Shown in pieces: positions 8,176 to 16,948 of a DNA stretch of 43,406 bases. The DNA lies in the NCBI GenBank assembly GCA_903887845.1, contig CAISRC010000025.1, positions 1 through 43,406 of the forward strand, written 5' to 3'. The notes below the pieces were generated by a model. That model worked only from the letters and a program-made list of their open reading frames with translations. It had not been told where the DNA came from and did not search any database. This stretch comes from an uncultured Chlorobiaceae bacterium. Its GTDB lineage: Bacteria; Bacteroidota; Chlorobiia; Chlorobiales; Chlorobiaceae. Position 1 is the first letter of the stretch. Every line of letters starts with the position of its first letter. The position numbers were made by a program, and so were the translations under genes.

Positions 8176-8207
8176 ACAAGAGAGCCGCATTGCTGCGGCT
8201 CTCTTGT
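8176..8207 (+). terminator. Bidirectional hairpin between convergent genes
   Basis: Perfect 14-bp stem (ACAAGAGAGCCGCA, loop TTGC, then its complement), placed between the end of the pentapeptide gene (8169) and the end of the minus-strand pyrophosphatase gene (8246). AT-rich flanks on both sides. It can serve both transcripts. Confidence 0.8.
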
Positions 8208-8245
8208 GCATGAATCCTGCTGATCAGCAGGAAACAAACTGACGT

Positions 8246-10732
8246 TTAGTGTTCGTCCGCCTTGATTCTCATGGAGAAGAAGGAACGGTGTACAAAAACC
8301 AATGAGAGTGCAAAGAACACTGCTGCGAGAGTAAGTGCAACCTGTGGAGCAAGCTCAATGGCGAGTTCAATTGCAAGCAGACCAAAGAGTGTGGTGAACT
8401 TGATGATCGGGTTCAGGGCAACCGAAGAGGTGTCCTTGAAAGGATCGCCGACGGTATCACCAACAATCGAGGCATCATGAAGGGGAGTGCCTTTTGCATT
8501 AAGCTCGGTTTCAACAATCTTCTTGGCGTTGTCCCATGCACCACCGGCATTGGCCATGAAGATGGCCTGGTAGAGACCGAAAAGCGCAATGGAGATAAGG
8601 TAACCGATAAAGAAGAATGAGTTAAGACACGCAAAGGCAAGGGTGGTAAAGAAAACGGTAAGAAAGATATTGATCATACCTTTCTGCGCAAACTTCGTGC
8701 AGATTTCCACAACCTTCTTGCTGTCCTCAATCGATGCTTTTTCAACGGAGCTGTCGAGCTTGATATTCTTCTTGATGAATTCAACGGCAAAGTAGGCGCC
8801 TGTGGTCACGGCATTCATCGATGCTCCGGTAAACCAGTAGATAATAGCGCCGCCCATCATCAGTCCAAGCAGGAATGGAGGGGACAGAATCGAAAGCTTT
8901 GCAATGGCAGCAGTGTCTGCAAGGCCATTGGTAAGGATCATGATAATCGAGAAGATCATCGTTGTGGAACCAACCACAGCGGTACCGATCAGCACTGGTT
9001 TAGCCGTTGCCTTGAAGGTGTTGCCTGCGCCGTCGTTAGCTTCAAGGTACCTTTTAGCATTGGTAAAGTCAGGCTGGAAGCCAAACTCACTCTGGATGTT
9101 CTGCTTGATATTCGGAATCGACTCAATAAGCGATAGCTCATAGACAGACTGGGCATTGTCAGTAACCGGTCCGTATGAGTCAACCGCGATGGTCACCGGA
9201 CCCATGCTCAGGAAGCCAAAAGCAACAAGACCGAAAGCAAACACCGAAGGAGCCAGCATGATTACTTTGTCAAGTCCGACAGTGAGGAGTCCTTGTGAGG
9301 CAATCAGCTCAGGAGTCAAACCGAGAGTGGTTATTCCAAGAGTACTGAGGCCATAAGCGGCACCCATCAAACTGACAATGGCAAGGCCCATCCAGTATGC
9401 ACTGAAGTTACCGGCAACAAGACCTGCAAGAATGTTCAGGGCTGCGCCTCCCTCCTTGGAGCATTGTACGACGTTACGCACATGGGCACACTCAGTAGAG
9501 GTAAAGCGGTTTACCAGTTCAGGAATAAGTGCACCGGCAATCGTTCCGCAAGTGATGATCGAAGCAAGCTTCCACCACATGGTGCCGTCACCGAGGGTGC
9601 TGATCAGATACCAGGATGCGATGTAGGTAAGGATAATCGAAACAATTGAGGTAAGCCAGACAAGCGTGATGAGAGGCTTCTCAAAGTTCATCTCGTCAGC
9701 ATTGCTGTACTTCATCTTGGCCAAAGCTGCATTCGCCCAGTAGGAGAAGGCACTGGCAAGAATCATCACAAGACGCATGGCGAAGATCCAGACAAGCAGC
9801 ATGATCTGTACTTCAGGAGCTTTGATGGCAAGCAAAATAAAGGAGATAAGAGCAACACCGGTAACACCGTAGGTTTCAAAACCGTCAGCGGTAGGACCAA
9901 CCGAGTCGCCAGCATTATCACCGGCACAGTCAGCAATAACGCCAGGATTACGGGCGTCATCTTCCTTGATCTTGAAAACAATCTTCATGAGATCGGAACC
10001 GATGTCGGCAATCTTGGTAAAGATACCGCCAGCGATACGAAGCACTGAAGCGCCAAGCGACTCACCGATGGCAAAACCGATAAAGCATGGACCGGCAAAA
10101 TCTTTAGGCACAAAAAGAAGAATGCAGAGCATGACGAAAAGCTCAATGCTGATCAGCAGCATACCAATACTCATGCCTGCCCTGAGGGGGATAGCATAGG
10201 TTGGAAAGGGTTTTCCTCCTAGACTTGCAAATGCTGTCCTTGAGTTGGCAAAGGTGTTGATTCTCATGCCAAACCATGCAACGGTATAGCTTCCGAGAAT
10301 ACCGATAAGACTGGCAACAAGAATGAAAACAACCTTGATTGTTTCAAGGTGGCGAAGCCATCCAAAGTAAGCAACAATAATCGCACCGATAAGAACCCAA
10401 AGAACAAGAATGAATTTACCCTGCGTCACAAGGTAGGTTTTGCAGGTCTCATAAATCAGTTCACTGATCTCGCGCATGGCGTTGTGAACCGGAAGATTAC
10501 GGATACCCATGTACTGTACGACACCAAAAATCATCCCGAACAAACAGATTGCAAGACCCCACATAAGGAGCGTGTCACCTGGTATTCCTCCGAGGAATGA
10601 TACAGCGTGTAAATCCGGCAATACCAAATCGGCCTCGCTTGCCAGCGCATTGGGCGCCTGTAACAAAACGCCAAGGCCTCCCAGAACTGACACAGCTCTG
10701 GCCCACCATGTTACGTTAAACGGTTTTTTCAT
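8246..10732 (-). CDS. hppA: Membrane proton-translocating pyrophosphatase, divergent type
   Basis: Integral membrane pump that couples pyrophosphate hydrolysis to ion transport. All active-site signatures are present but altered: ADIGSDL (242-248; canonical DVGADLVGK), EDDARNPGVIADCAGDNAGD (257-276), VDSYGPVTDNA (517-527), GGAWDNAKK (730-738) and GDTVGDPFKDTS (758-769). The GNTFK stretch has Lys (574) where potassium-dependent enzymes have Ala, predicting potassium independence. At 828 aa it is longer than canonical enzymes (about 700). A divergent, potassium-independent, sodium-regulated proton-pumping group has been described with Chlorobium limicola among the characterised members; this protein fits it. 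The N-terminus looks like a cleavable signal (about residues 1-32). Start is the ATG at 10732. Confidence 0.93.
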   Translation of the reverse strand: MKKPFNVTWWARAVSVLGGLGVLLQAPNALASEADLVLPDLHAVSFLGGIPGDTLLMWGLAICLFGMIFGVVQYMGIRNLPVHNAMREISELIYETCKTYLVTQGKFILVLWVLIGAIIVAYFGWLRHLETIKVVFILVASLIGILGSYTVAWFGMRINTFANSRTAFASLGGKPFPTYAIPLRAGMSIGMLLISIELFVMLCILLFVPKDFAGPCFIGFAIGESLGASVLRIAGGIFTKIADIGSDLMKIVFKIKEDDARNPGVIADCAGDNAGDSVGPTADGFETYGVTGVALISFILLAIKAPEVQIMLLVWIFAMRLVMILASAFSYWANAALAKMKYSNADEMNFEKPLITLVWLTSIVSIILTYIASWYLISTLGDGTMWWKLASIITCGTIAGALIPELVNRFTSTECAHVRNVVQCSKEGGAALNILAGLVAGNFSAYWMGLAIVSLMGAAYGLSTLGITTLGLTPELIASQGLLTVGLDKVIMLAPSVFAFGLVAFGFLSMGPVTIAVDSYGPVTDNAQSVYELSLIESIPNIKQNIQSEFGFQPDFTNAKRYLEANDGAGNTFKATAKPVLIGTAVVGSTTMIFSIIMILTNGLADTAAIAKLSILSPPFLLGLMMGGAIIYWFTGASMNAVTTGAYFAVEFIKKNIKLDSSVEKASIEDSKKVVEICTKFAQKGMINIFLTVFFTTLAFACLNSFFFIGYLISIALFGLYQAIFMANAGGAWDNAKKIVETELNAKGTPLHDASIVGDTVGDPFKDTSSVALNPIIKFTTLFGLLAIELAIELAPQVALTLAAVFFALSLVFVHRSFFSMRIKADEH

Positions 10733-11036
10733 TGTTCTTTTTTTTTCACTGTTTTTCCTGACTCAAGAAAAAAAATATTGTCAACAGCACCCTAAATCGT
10801 CCTGTCAACAACAGTAAGTTCTAATTTGCAACTTTTTTCATGAATCTCAATGCCTTTTTAAATCAGATCACCATGATATTACACTTCTGAAATATGAATA
10901 CTTGATTTTTTTATGGCACGAAATGAACGGTGTTTATTCATTTTGTCGCACCTCTTTGTATTATTATTCCTTTATCTTTCCTGCTTTTGAAGAGAGAAAC
11001 CCTAAACTACTCCGCTGGATTTATTTTTTTTTATTT
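10733..11036. other. Divergent intergenic region hppA / pth
   Basis: The gap has two copies of TGTCAACA (10779-10786 and 10803-10810), 24 bp apart, which on the hppA strand read TGTTGACA and each contain a TTGACA box. No good -10 box lies 16-18 bp further on. The rest is AT-rich. I see no gene in it; the frame upstream of pth stays open back to 10902 but has no protein-like features. Confidence 0.5.
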
Positions 11037-11609
11037 ATGAAACTTTTAGTGGGTCTTGGGAATCCTGACTCCCAATATGTCGGTACACGGCACAACATCG
11101 GCTTTTGTGCGGCCGAAATAATTGCAGATTCTTTCAATGCTGGATTCAGTAAAGGAAAAGGAAAATATCTGGGATCTAAAATCAGGCACAGAGGGGAGAG
11201 CGTCATCATCATCAAACCAATGACCTATATGAACCTCTCAGGTCACGCTGTCGTCGCGGCAATGAATTTTCACAAAATTGACAGAAGCGAAATTCTGGTT
11301 CTCTGCGATGATCTTAACCTCCCTTCAGGATCCATACGCATACGTCCAAAAGGATCAGCCGGCGGGCAAAACGGGCTGAAACACATTATCGAATGTCTCG
11401 GAAGTGATGAATTTGCTCGCCTGCGGATAGGCATCAGACCAGATGAACAACCTCTGAGTTCCTTTTCGTCGTTTGTCCTTGGAAAATTCAGTGAGGATGA
11501 AAAAATGGTGATGAATAAGGTACTGCCTGTTTGCAGGGATGCTGCGCTTGATTTCGTCATCAACGGCGTAGAACATGCCATGAACAACTACAACAAGCCT
11601 GTTACTTAA
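11037..11609 (+). CDS. pth: Peptidyl-tRNA hydrolase
   Basis: Releases peptides from peptidyl-tRNAs that drop off the ribosome. The 190-residue product begins MKLLVGLGNP, which sets the start at 11037 although the frame is open further upstream. Residues matching the E. coli active site are all present: N9 (GLGNP), catalytic H19 (TRHNIGF), N66 (MTYMNLSG), D91 (CDDLNLPSG) and N112 (GGQNGLKHI). Length is typical of bacterial Pth. No clear Shine-Dalgarno sequence precedes the start. Its stop overlaps the stop of the convergent hydrolase gene within one hairpin. Confidence 0.97.
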   Translation: MKLLVGLGNPDSQYVGTRHNIGFCAAEIIADSFNAGFSKGKGKYLGSKIRHRGESVIIIKPMTYMNLSGHAVVAAMNFHKIDRSEILVLCDDLNLPSGSIRIRPKGSAGGQNGLKHIIECLGSDEFARLRIGIRPDEQPLSSFSSFVLGKFSEDEKMVMNKVLPVCRDAALDFVINGVEHAMNNYNKPVT

Positions 11610-11615
11610 CAGGCT
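11596..11615 (+). terminator. Hairpin containing both stop codons of a convergent pair
   Basis: AGCCTGTT / AACAGGCT, 8-bp perfect stem with loop ACTT. The TAA of pth (11607-11609) and the TAA of the opposing hydrolase (11608-11606) both sit in the loop and the right arm. There is no long T-run on either side, so termination strength is uncertain. Confidence 0.5.
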
Positions 11616-12442
11616 GCAAGCCGGACACCGTCGTTTTCAGTGGACGCAGAACGGGATGGGGTGTTTTTTTTCAAAAAACGTATAGCGCGGGTATTGAACT
11701 CTCTCGGTTGGTCGACGTTACAGACATGACCGGAATTTTGTATCACCTCAAGCCATGAATTGGTATGCTTGGTGATGATATAACGAACCGCAGGCAAAAA
11801 CATGTGATCTTCCTCTCCCATAAGGTAAAGGGTAGGAATTGCGGTATCTTTCTCCTCAAAGTATTTTAACAGCGGAGTGACTTCGTACGTCAGAGTAAAC
11901 CACCGCAGAAACTCTTTCTGCGCGACCTTTTTGGCCTCATTGACAAACAGCAGCCTTGACTTTTTATGGCGCTCGCTGGGCATAATAATCCATGCAAAAA
12001 AGGTATAGAGCCACACGAATGGCACAAGGCTTTTGAAAATATTTCCAAGGGCAACAAGAACCTTTGCCCGGATGTTAAGTCTTATGATCGCGCCTCCCAT
12101 TATCATTGAAGTAACCCTATCCGGGGCTATTTCACTGAGATTACGGATGAGAATGGTTCCAAGTGATATGCCGATGAAGTTAGCCTTCTCGATTTTCAGG
12201 GAGTCAAGCACTTCGAGAATATCACGGGTTATATCCTCAAAATCGTAATGACGCACTTCCTTTGGAACAGCCATACCCTTCGACTTTCCGTGCCCCCTGA
12301 GATCAACAAGCAGCACATTAAAATGCTTGATAAACTCCTTTATCTGGAGAAACCATATCGAAGAACTGCCGCCAGCTCCGTGAACAAACACAACCCAGGG
12401 AGCTTCGGGATCATCCAACTCGTATGTCTTGTAATGAAGCAT
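11606..12442 (-). CDS. Alpha/beta-hydrolase fold protein
   Basis: A 278-residue alpha/beta hydrolase of unknown substrate. It has the oxyanion-hole motif HGAGGSSSIW (about 20-29), the nucleophile elbow GISLGT (serine about residue 95) and the C-terminal catalytic histidine in SGHVCNVDQP. A cap region lies between about 130 and 200. No signal peptide, so cytosolic. The gene converges on pth with a 4-bp overlap. The TrmH-type methylase gene lies 64 bp upstream on the opposite end of the same strand. Esterase, lipase or haloperoxidase-like activities are all possible; the sequence does not decide. Confidence 0.82.
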   Translation of the reverse strand: MLHYKTYELDDPEAPWVVFVHGAGGSSSIWFLQIKEFIKHFNVLLVDLRGHGKSKGMAVPKEVRHYDFEDITRDILEVLDSLKIEKANFIGISLGTILIRNLSEIAPDRVTSMIMGGAIIRLNIRAKVLVALGNIFKSLVPFVWLYTFFAWIIMPSERHKKSRLLFVNEAKKVAQKEFLRWFTLTYEVTPLLKYFEEKDTAIPTLYLMGEEDHMFLPAVRYIITKHTNSWLEVIQNSGHVCNVDQPREFNTRAIRFLKKNTPSRSASTENDGVRLAAC

Positions 12443-12506
12443 TGAAGAGGACAGTTATATATCATTGAAATTATATGTAATCAAAACAACGTCAAAAACC
12501 AAAAAG

Positions 12507-13049
12507 TTACATCCCACTGCGAAGAACACGCACAAGTTCAAACATGGCTATACCCGTTGCAACAGCAACGTTTAACGAATGTTTGGTACCGTACTGAGGA
12601 ATTTCGAGCACATCGTCACACAAGTTGAGCACATCATTTTCAAGGCCGTCAACTTCATTACCGACGACAAGGCACAGGGGAAAATCACCCGGATTTACTG
12701 TCGTATAGGAACGGCTTCCTGATGCAATCTCCAGTCCGCAGATTCGTACGCCCTGTTGCTTCAACATTCCAAGGGTCTCCAACGGGTCGGAATGATACTC
12801 CCATACAACAGTTTCCTGGGCACCTAATGCTGTTTTTGCAATCTCTTTTCTTGGTGGTATTGCCGTATAGCCGGAAAGAATCATTTTTTCAATGCCTGCA
12901 GCATCAGCCGTGCGAAACATTGCTCCAACATTCCACATACTGCGAATATTATGGAGCATCAGATAAAGAGGGTGTTTCAGCGCAAGCGAATACTGCTCAG
13001 CATTCAGCCGATTCATTTCTGTTCCATGTAACTTTCTGAACTCCTGCAT
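12507..13049 (-). CDS. TrmH/SpoU-family RNA 2'-O-methyltransferase
   Basis: SAM-dependent 2'-O-ribose methyltransferase with the SPOUT knot fold, acting on tRNA or rRNA. Motif 1 NIRSMWNVGAMFRTAD, motif 2 LVVGNEVDGL and motif 3 IPQYGTKHSLNVAVA are complete; the Arg in motif 1 and Asn in motif 3 are the family's functional residues. I chose the ATG at 13049 (180 aa); the frame extends upstream to 13103 but that part overlaps hisC and adds a non-conserved basic tail. The start is 1 nt after the hisC stop, so the two are probably translationally coupled. Exact target nucleotide is unknown. Confidence 0.9.
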   Translation of the reverse strand: MQEFRKLHGTEMNRLNAEQYSLALKHPLYLMLHNIRSMWNVGAMFRTADAAGIEKMILSGYTAIPPRKEIAKTALGAQETVVWEYHSDPLETLGMLKQQGVRICGLEIASGSRSYTTVNPGDFPLCLVVGNEVDGLENDVLNLCDDVLEIPQYGTKHSLNVAVATGIAMFELVRVLRSGM

Positions 13050-13050
13050 A

Positions 13051-14118
13051 TTAAAGCGACCTGAGCTTTTCGATGATCTGCCGATTTTCCTCAACCAGCC
13101 CAATATTGAATCTCAGACAGTTCTCCATCAGATGGTAACCGGAAACATTTCGAACCAGAATGCCAGCGCTACGAAGGCTATTGAACACAGCCCCTGAGTC
13201 ACTGACCCTGATAATCAAAAAATTGGTATCACTCAAGAACGGTTCCACGCCGTCAATGAAAAGCAGCTCATTAAAGAGCTTATCCCGCTCATGAAGAATA
13301 TATGATACAGCATCAGTAACCAGTGAGTAATTCGCCAACACCTTTGTGAGGGTTATTTCGGCAAGCCTGCTGGAAGCAAACGGTATTTTCGGCTTGGCAA
13401 GCTCGGCCATCAGCAAGGGATTGGCAACAGCAAAGCCAATCCGTATACCTGCAAGCGCAAGCGCTTTGGACATGGTACGGAGCACAACAAGATTGGGGAG
13501 TTCGTCAATGAGCTCAAGAATGGATCGCTGACTTGAAAACTCAATGTACGCTTCGTCAACCAGCACAATGGCATCAGAAGATTCCACAATCAGCCGAACT
13601 TCGTCAAATGTCAATGATTTTGATGTCGGATTATTCGGCGTAGAGATGACAATAACATCTACTGCCTCATCATGCGCCGCCCGAAGAATTGCATCCACAT
13701 CGAAATCAAGGGTTGAATGCATAGGTACGCTGACAATCCGGGACTGCAACAAGAGAGCTATTTTTTCGTAAAGGGAAAACGAGGGGTCAGGAATAAGCAC
13801 CTTTCTGCCAGGACCAAGACATGCGAGAAATATCGTATAGAGCATTTCATTTGAGCCGTTGCTCATCATCACAGAATCAGGCGAAATGCCCAGAAAATCG
13901 GCATAAGCCTGCATACCCCGGTATGGCAGAATATCCGGATAACGGTTCCAGGGTTCCTTGATGAACTCTCCGATAATCTCCTCTTTAAGCCACAACGGCA
14001 CATCAAAAGGGCTTTCATTCTGATTCAGCTTGATCTCTGCATGCTGTCCTCCTTCAACCTTGTATGTCGCAATATTCTTTAATGCCGGATTAAGAAGACG
14101 CCCTATCTCTCTTTTCAT
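13051..14118 (-). CDS. hisC: Histidinol-phosphate aminotransferase
   Basis: PLP enzyme of histidine biosynthesis (imidazole acetol phosphate plus glutamate to histidinol phosphate). The 355-residue product has LNQNESP near the start (31-37), STPNNPTS (159-166), VDEAY (188-192) and the Schiff-base lysine K218 in SKALALAGIRIG, all in family order; FNIGLVEEN closes the protein. I chose the ATG at 14118 (preceded by AAAGGG) rather than the in-frame TTG at 14166 because family length and the conserved N-terminus fit. Immediately followed by the RNA methylase gene. It is not in a his operon here. Confidence 0.93.
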   Translation of the reverse strand: MKREIGRLLNPALKNIATYKVEGGQHAEIKLNQNESPFDVPLWLKEEIIGEFIKEPWNRYPDILPYRGMQAYADFLGISPDSVMMSNGSNEMLYTIFLACLGPGRKVLIPDPSFSLYEKIALLLQSRIVSVPMHSTLDFDVDAILRAAHDEAVDVIVISTPNNPTSKSLTFDEVRLIVESSDAIVLVDEAYIEFSSQRSILELIDELPNLVVLRTMSKALALAGIRIGFAVANPLLMAELAKPKIPFASSRLAEITLTKVLANYSLVTDAVSYILHERDKLFNELLFIDGVEPFLSDTNFLIIRVSDSGAVFNSLRSAGILVRNVSGYHLMENCLRFNIGLVEENRQIIEKLRSL

Positions 14119-14305
14119 GGTAACCCTTTTCGTCGTTGCTGAAAATTGCTCCAACACTTTGTCCAAGCCGGATAGACCCGTCCTGGCAATTGTTCTTCTT
14201 AAAAAAACATCTTTTTATGACAATTCATGAAAAAAGTCTGGACAATCCTCAATTATTTTATACATTAAAACAGGACAAAAAGAATCCAAATTAATAGGGG
14301 GCGAA

Positions 14306-14728
14306 ATGACAAGCACAAAAAAAACACCTCTTGATCTTCTCAACGATATCTACAGTATTGCATGGTGGATGACCTGCAACGAGCACGATTCTGAAGATTT
14401 AGTCTACAAGACATATCTTTATGCGGATAAAAACATAAAAGAAATTGATCTCTTGAAAGCCTTCAGAGAGTGTTATATTAAACAGTTTGGACAATACACC
14501 GATTTCTGTATCAGCGAAAACAAATGCCAGCCACACCTTCAGCTTCTTGATTCACTGAAGCATTGTGCGGCAGACATAAAGTTCTCTGTTCTGTTGAAAG
14601 AAATATCAGGACTACAACACCGGCAGATTTCAGATATTATTGGAACACCGATTGACACCATAAGAACATGGCTGCTCCGGGGAAGGCAACTTCTGGTCAA
14701 TACCAGCCAGCTTAAAGCTTCCGCTTGA
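14306..14728 (+). CDS. Minimal ECF sigma-factor-like protein
   Basis: A 140-residue protein that reads like a shrunken extracytoplasmic-function sigma factor. Residues 8-40 (LLNDIYSIAWWMTCN, then HDSEDLVYKTYLYA) align by pattern with sigma region 2, where ECF factors have a D/E-DLVQETF core. Residues about 85-132 (LLKEISGLQHRQISDIIGTP, then TIRTWLLRGRQLL) match the helix-turn-helix of region 4.2. ECF factors are usually 160-200 aa; the linker and parts of region 2 are shortened. GGGG just upstream of the ATG is a good ribosome binding site and a strong terminator follows, so it is its own transcription unit. No anti-sigma gene is adjacent. It could also be a sigma-derived regulator without promoter melting activity. 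Confidence 0.62.
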   Translation: MTSTKKTPLDLLNDIYSIAWWMTCNEHDSEDLVYKTYLYADKNIKEIDLLKAFRECYIKQFGQYTDFCISENKCQPHLQLLDSLKHCAADIKFSVLLKEISGLQHRQISDIIGTPIDTIRTWLLRGRQLLVNTSQLKASA

Positions 14729-14744
14729 ATACACTCTTTTTCTG

Positions 14745-14774
14745 AAAGGCCACTTCTCTATCAAAGTGGCCTTT
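14745..14774 (+). terminator. Rho-independent terminator
   Basis: 11-bp stem AAAGGCCACTT / AAGTGGCCTTT with a loop of 8 nt, followed by a T-rich run. It lies 17 bp after the sigma-like gene and isolates it from hldD. Confidence 0.9.
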
Positions 14775-14834
14775 TGTTCTTTATACCCGCCTCTTTATAT
14801 TTGATCTGAGCACATAAAATTTAAACTTTTTTAC

Positions 14835-15827
14835 ATGATCATTATCACCGGCGGGGCAGGATTTATTGGCAGTGCCATGCTTTGGGAACTTAACCGCAGG
14901 GGTGAAGAAAACATCATAATCATTGATGATCTTGGATCGACAACTACTGAAAAATGGCGGAACCTGTCCGGACTTCATTTTGCTGATGTTATCCCAATAG
15001 CTCTTTTTCCCGACCTGCTTGAGAAAGGTGCATTGACGGGTATATCAGCCATCATCCACATGGGAGCGAACAGTTCTACAACAGAAACCGATGCTGATCA
15101 CCTTCTGAGGAACAATTTTGGCTACTCAAAAAAAATTGCCTCTTTCTGTATAGAGCATGATGTCCGGCTTATCTATGCATCAAGTGCTGCAACGTACGGA
15201 GATGGATCAAACGGATACAGTGATGATATTCAGCAACTCGACAAGCTCAGGCCACTCAATATGTACGGGTACTCGAAGCAATTGTTTGACCGCTGGGCTA
15301 TCAAAAACAGCATTCTCGACAAGGCTGTTGGCCTGAAATTTTTCAACGTCTACGGCCCAAACGAGTATCATAAAGGCGATATGAGCAGTGTCGTCTACAA
15401 AGCATTCCATCAAATTCAGGATAAAGGCTCCGTGAAACTTTTTCAGTCGCACAGACCAGACTATAAGAACGGCGAACAATTGCGAGATTTTATCTCGGTG
15501 AAAGATTGCACAAGAATAATGTTGTGGCTGCTTGAAAACCCCGCAGCAGGCATTTTTAATGTCGGCAGTGGAGAGGCAAGAAGTTTCAAGGAATTGGCGA
15601 CCGCTACCTTTTCGGCTCTTGGCAAGCAGCCTCTCATTGACTACGTTCCAATGCCGGAAACCCTGCGCGACAAATACCAGTATTACACCTGTGCCGAAAT
15701 GACAAAGCTTAGGGCAGCAGGATTCAGTGAGCCTCTCACCTCAATTGAAGATGGAATACGTGATTATGTGCAACACTACCTTTCCACCGAAAGCCCTTAT
15801 CTTGAGTACAGGAATCCCTCTTTATAA
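14835..15827 (+). CDS. hldD: ADP-L-glycero-D-manno-heptose 6-epimerase
   Basis: Short-chain dehydrogenase-type epimerase making ADP-L-glycero-D-manno-heptose for the lipopolysaccharide inner core. The 330-residue sequence has the NAD(P)-binding GGAGFIG (6-12), the family-specific HMGANSSTTETD segment (75-86), SSAATYG (116-122) and the catalytic pair Y144/K148 in YGYSK. LKFFNVYGPNEYHKG and a substrate-binding C-terminal domain follow. Length matches HldD. It is free-standing; other heptose genes are not in the window. phoH starts 21 bp after its stop, so the two may be co-transcribed. Confidence 0.95.
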   Translation: MIIITGGAGFIGSAMLWELNRRGEENIIIIDDLGSTTTEKWRNLSGLHFADVIPIALFPDLLEKGALTGISAIIHMGANSSTTETDADHLLRNNFGYSKKIASFCIEHDVRLIYASSAATYGDGSNGYSDDIQQLDKLRPLNMYGYSKQLFDRWAIKNSILDKAVGLKFFNVYGPNEYHKGDMSSVVYKAFHQIQDKGSVKLFQSHRPDYKNGEQLRDFISVKDCTRIMLWLLENPAAGIFNVGSGEARSFKELATATFSALGKQPLIDYVPMPETLRDKYQYYTCAEMTKLRAAGFSEPLTSIEDGIRDYVQHYLSTESPYLEYRNPSL

Positions 15828-15848
15828 TTGCAATAATCCTCAATAATT

Positions 15849-16808
15849 TTGACGACAGAAAAAACCATCGATATTCAGGGCATTGAACCTGTCATTCTTT
15901 TCGGGCCTTACGATTCTCTCCTGAAAAAAATCAGAGCTGAGTTTTCTGATATACAGATAACTGCACGAGGCACACAAATCATCCTCCGGGGAGGAGCCCA
16001 AGAGGTAGCGCTCCTCGAACGGATTTTCAGCGAGATGATTTTACTTGCCGGCAAGCATGGCGAGGTGCTCGACAATGACCTTAACACGCTCATCAATCTT
16101 GGTCTTTCCCAATCTCCTGCTCCAAAACTCACCCATTACGGCGACGGAGATGTTATCCTATCGACACAGGACTATACCGTAAGAGCCAAAACAGATGGCC
16201 AGAGACGGATGGTAGCTGAAGCAAAGAAAAATGATATTATGTTTGCCATAGGCCCGGCAGGTACCGGAAAGACCTATACGGCTGTTGCCATAGCCGTCGC
16301 GGCATGGAAAGCCAAAAGCGTCAAACGAATTGTGCTTGCCAGACCGGCAGTCGAAGCTGGCGAAAGCCTGGGGTTTCTGCCAGGCGATCTTGCACAGAAA
16401 ATAGATCCCTACCTGCGCCCCCTTTACGATGCACTTCAGGACATGTTAACGGTTGAAAAGCTTAAGCTCCTTACAGAACAGCGGGTTATTGAGATTGTCC
16501 CGCTTGCATACATGCGGGGCAGGACAATGAACAATTCTTTTATTATTCTCGATGAAGCACAGAACGCATCGAACAAGCAGATGAAAATGTGCCTGACAAG
16601 ACTTGGCATCAACTCCAAAGCGATCATTACCGGCGATGTAACCCAGATTGATCTTCCAAAAGAGTTCGATTCCGGACTTACCAATTCACCGAAAATCCTT
16701 AAAGATATCAAGGGCATAAGCTTTGTCTATCTTGACAAATCCGATGTTGTCCGCCACAAGCTTGTCCGCGACATTATAAACGCTTATGAAATCCATGAGC
16801 AACAGTAA
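15849..16808 (+). CDS. phoH: PhoH-family ATPase
   Basis: P-loop NTPase of the PhoH/PhoL family (319 aa), linked in bacteria to RNA metabolism and phosphate-starvation responses. An N-terminal KH-like domain (residues 6-60) precedes the ATPase core with Walker A GPAGTGKT (135-142) and Walker B FIILDEAQNAS (231-241). No ATG fits: the conserved N-terminus is only reached from the TTG at 15849, so I take that as the start; there is no obvious Shine-Dalgarno sequence. A ybeY gene often lies next to phoH but is not seen here. Cytosolic. Confidence 0.93.
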   Translation: MTTEKTIDIQGIEPVILFGPYDSLLKKIRAEFSDIQITARGTQIILRGGAQEVALLERIFSEMILLAGKHGEVLDNDLNTLINLGLSQSPAPKLTHYGDGDVILSTQDYTVRAKTDGQRRMVAEAKKNDIMFAIGPAGTGKTYTAVAIAVAAWKAKSVKRIVLARPAVEAGESLGFLPGDLAQKIDPYLRPLYDALQDMLTVEKLKLLTEQRVIEIVPLAYMRGRTMNNSFIILDEAQNASNKQMKMCLTRLGINSKAIITGDVTQIDLPKEFDSGLTNSPKILKDIKGISFVYLDKSDVVRHKLVRDIINAYEIHEQQ

Positions 16809-16948
16809 CTGCGAAAAAATTCATGGCGGAACTTTGTTATTAACTGAGTCAACGTTTTTTTTGAGCTAAAAAAAAATCTTATATTTACCGCAATTAGATT
16901 CGAATTGTTCTTTCTTTTTTTTTACAACTTTTAAGCGAGGAAATTAAT

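Noticed and set aside
10902-11036. N-terminal 45-codon extension of peptidyl-tRNA hydrolase
   Set aside because: The conserved family start MKLLVGLGNP fits the ATG at 11037; the extension is AT-rich and unconserved in type.
16850-16948. Sigma-70 promoter for ferredoxin (TTGAGC at 16861, TATATT at 16880)
   Set aside because: The spacer is only 13 bp; a promoter must be near, but this pair is not convincing.
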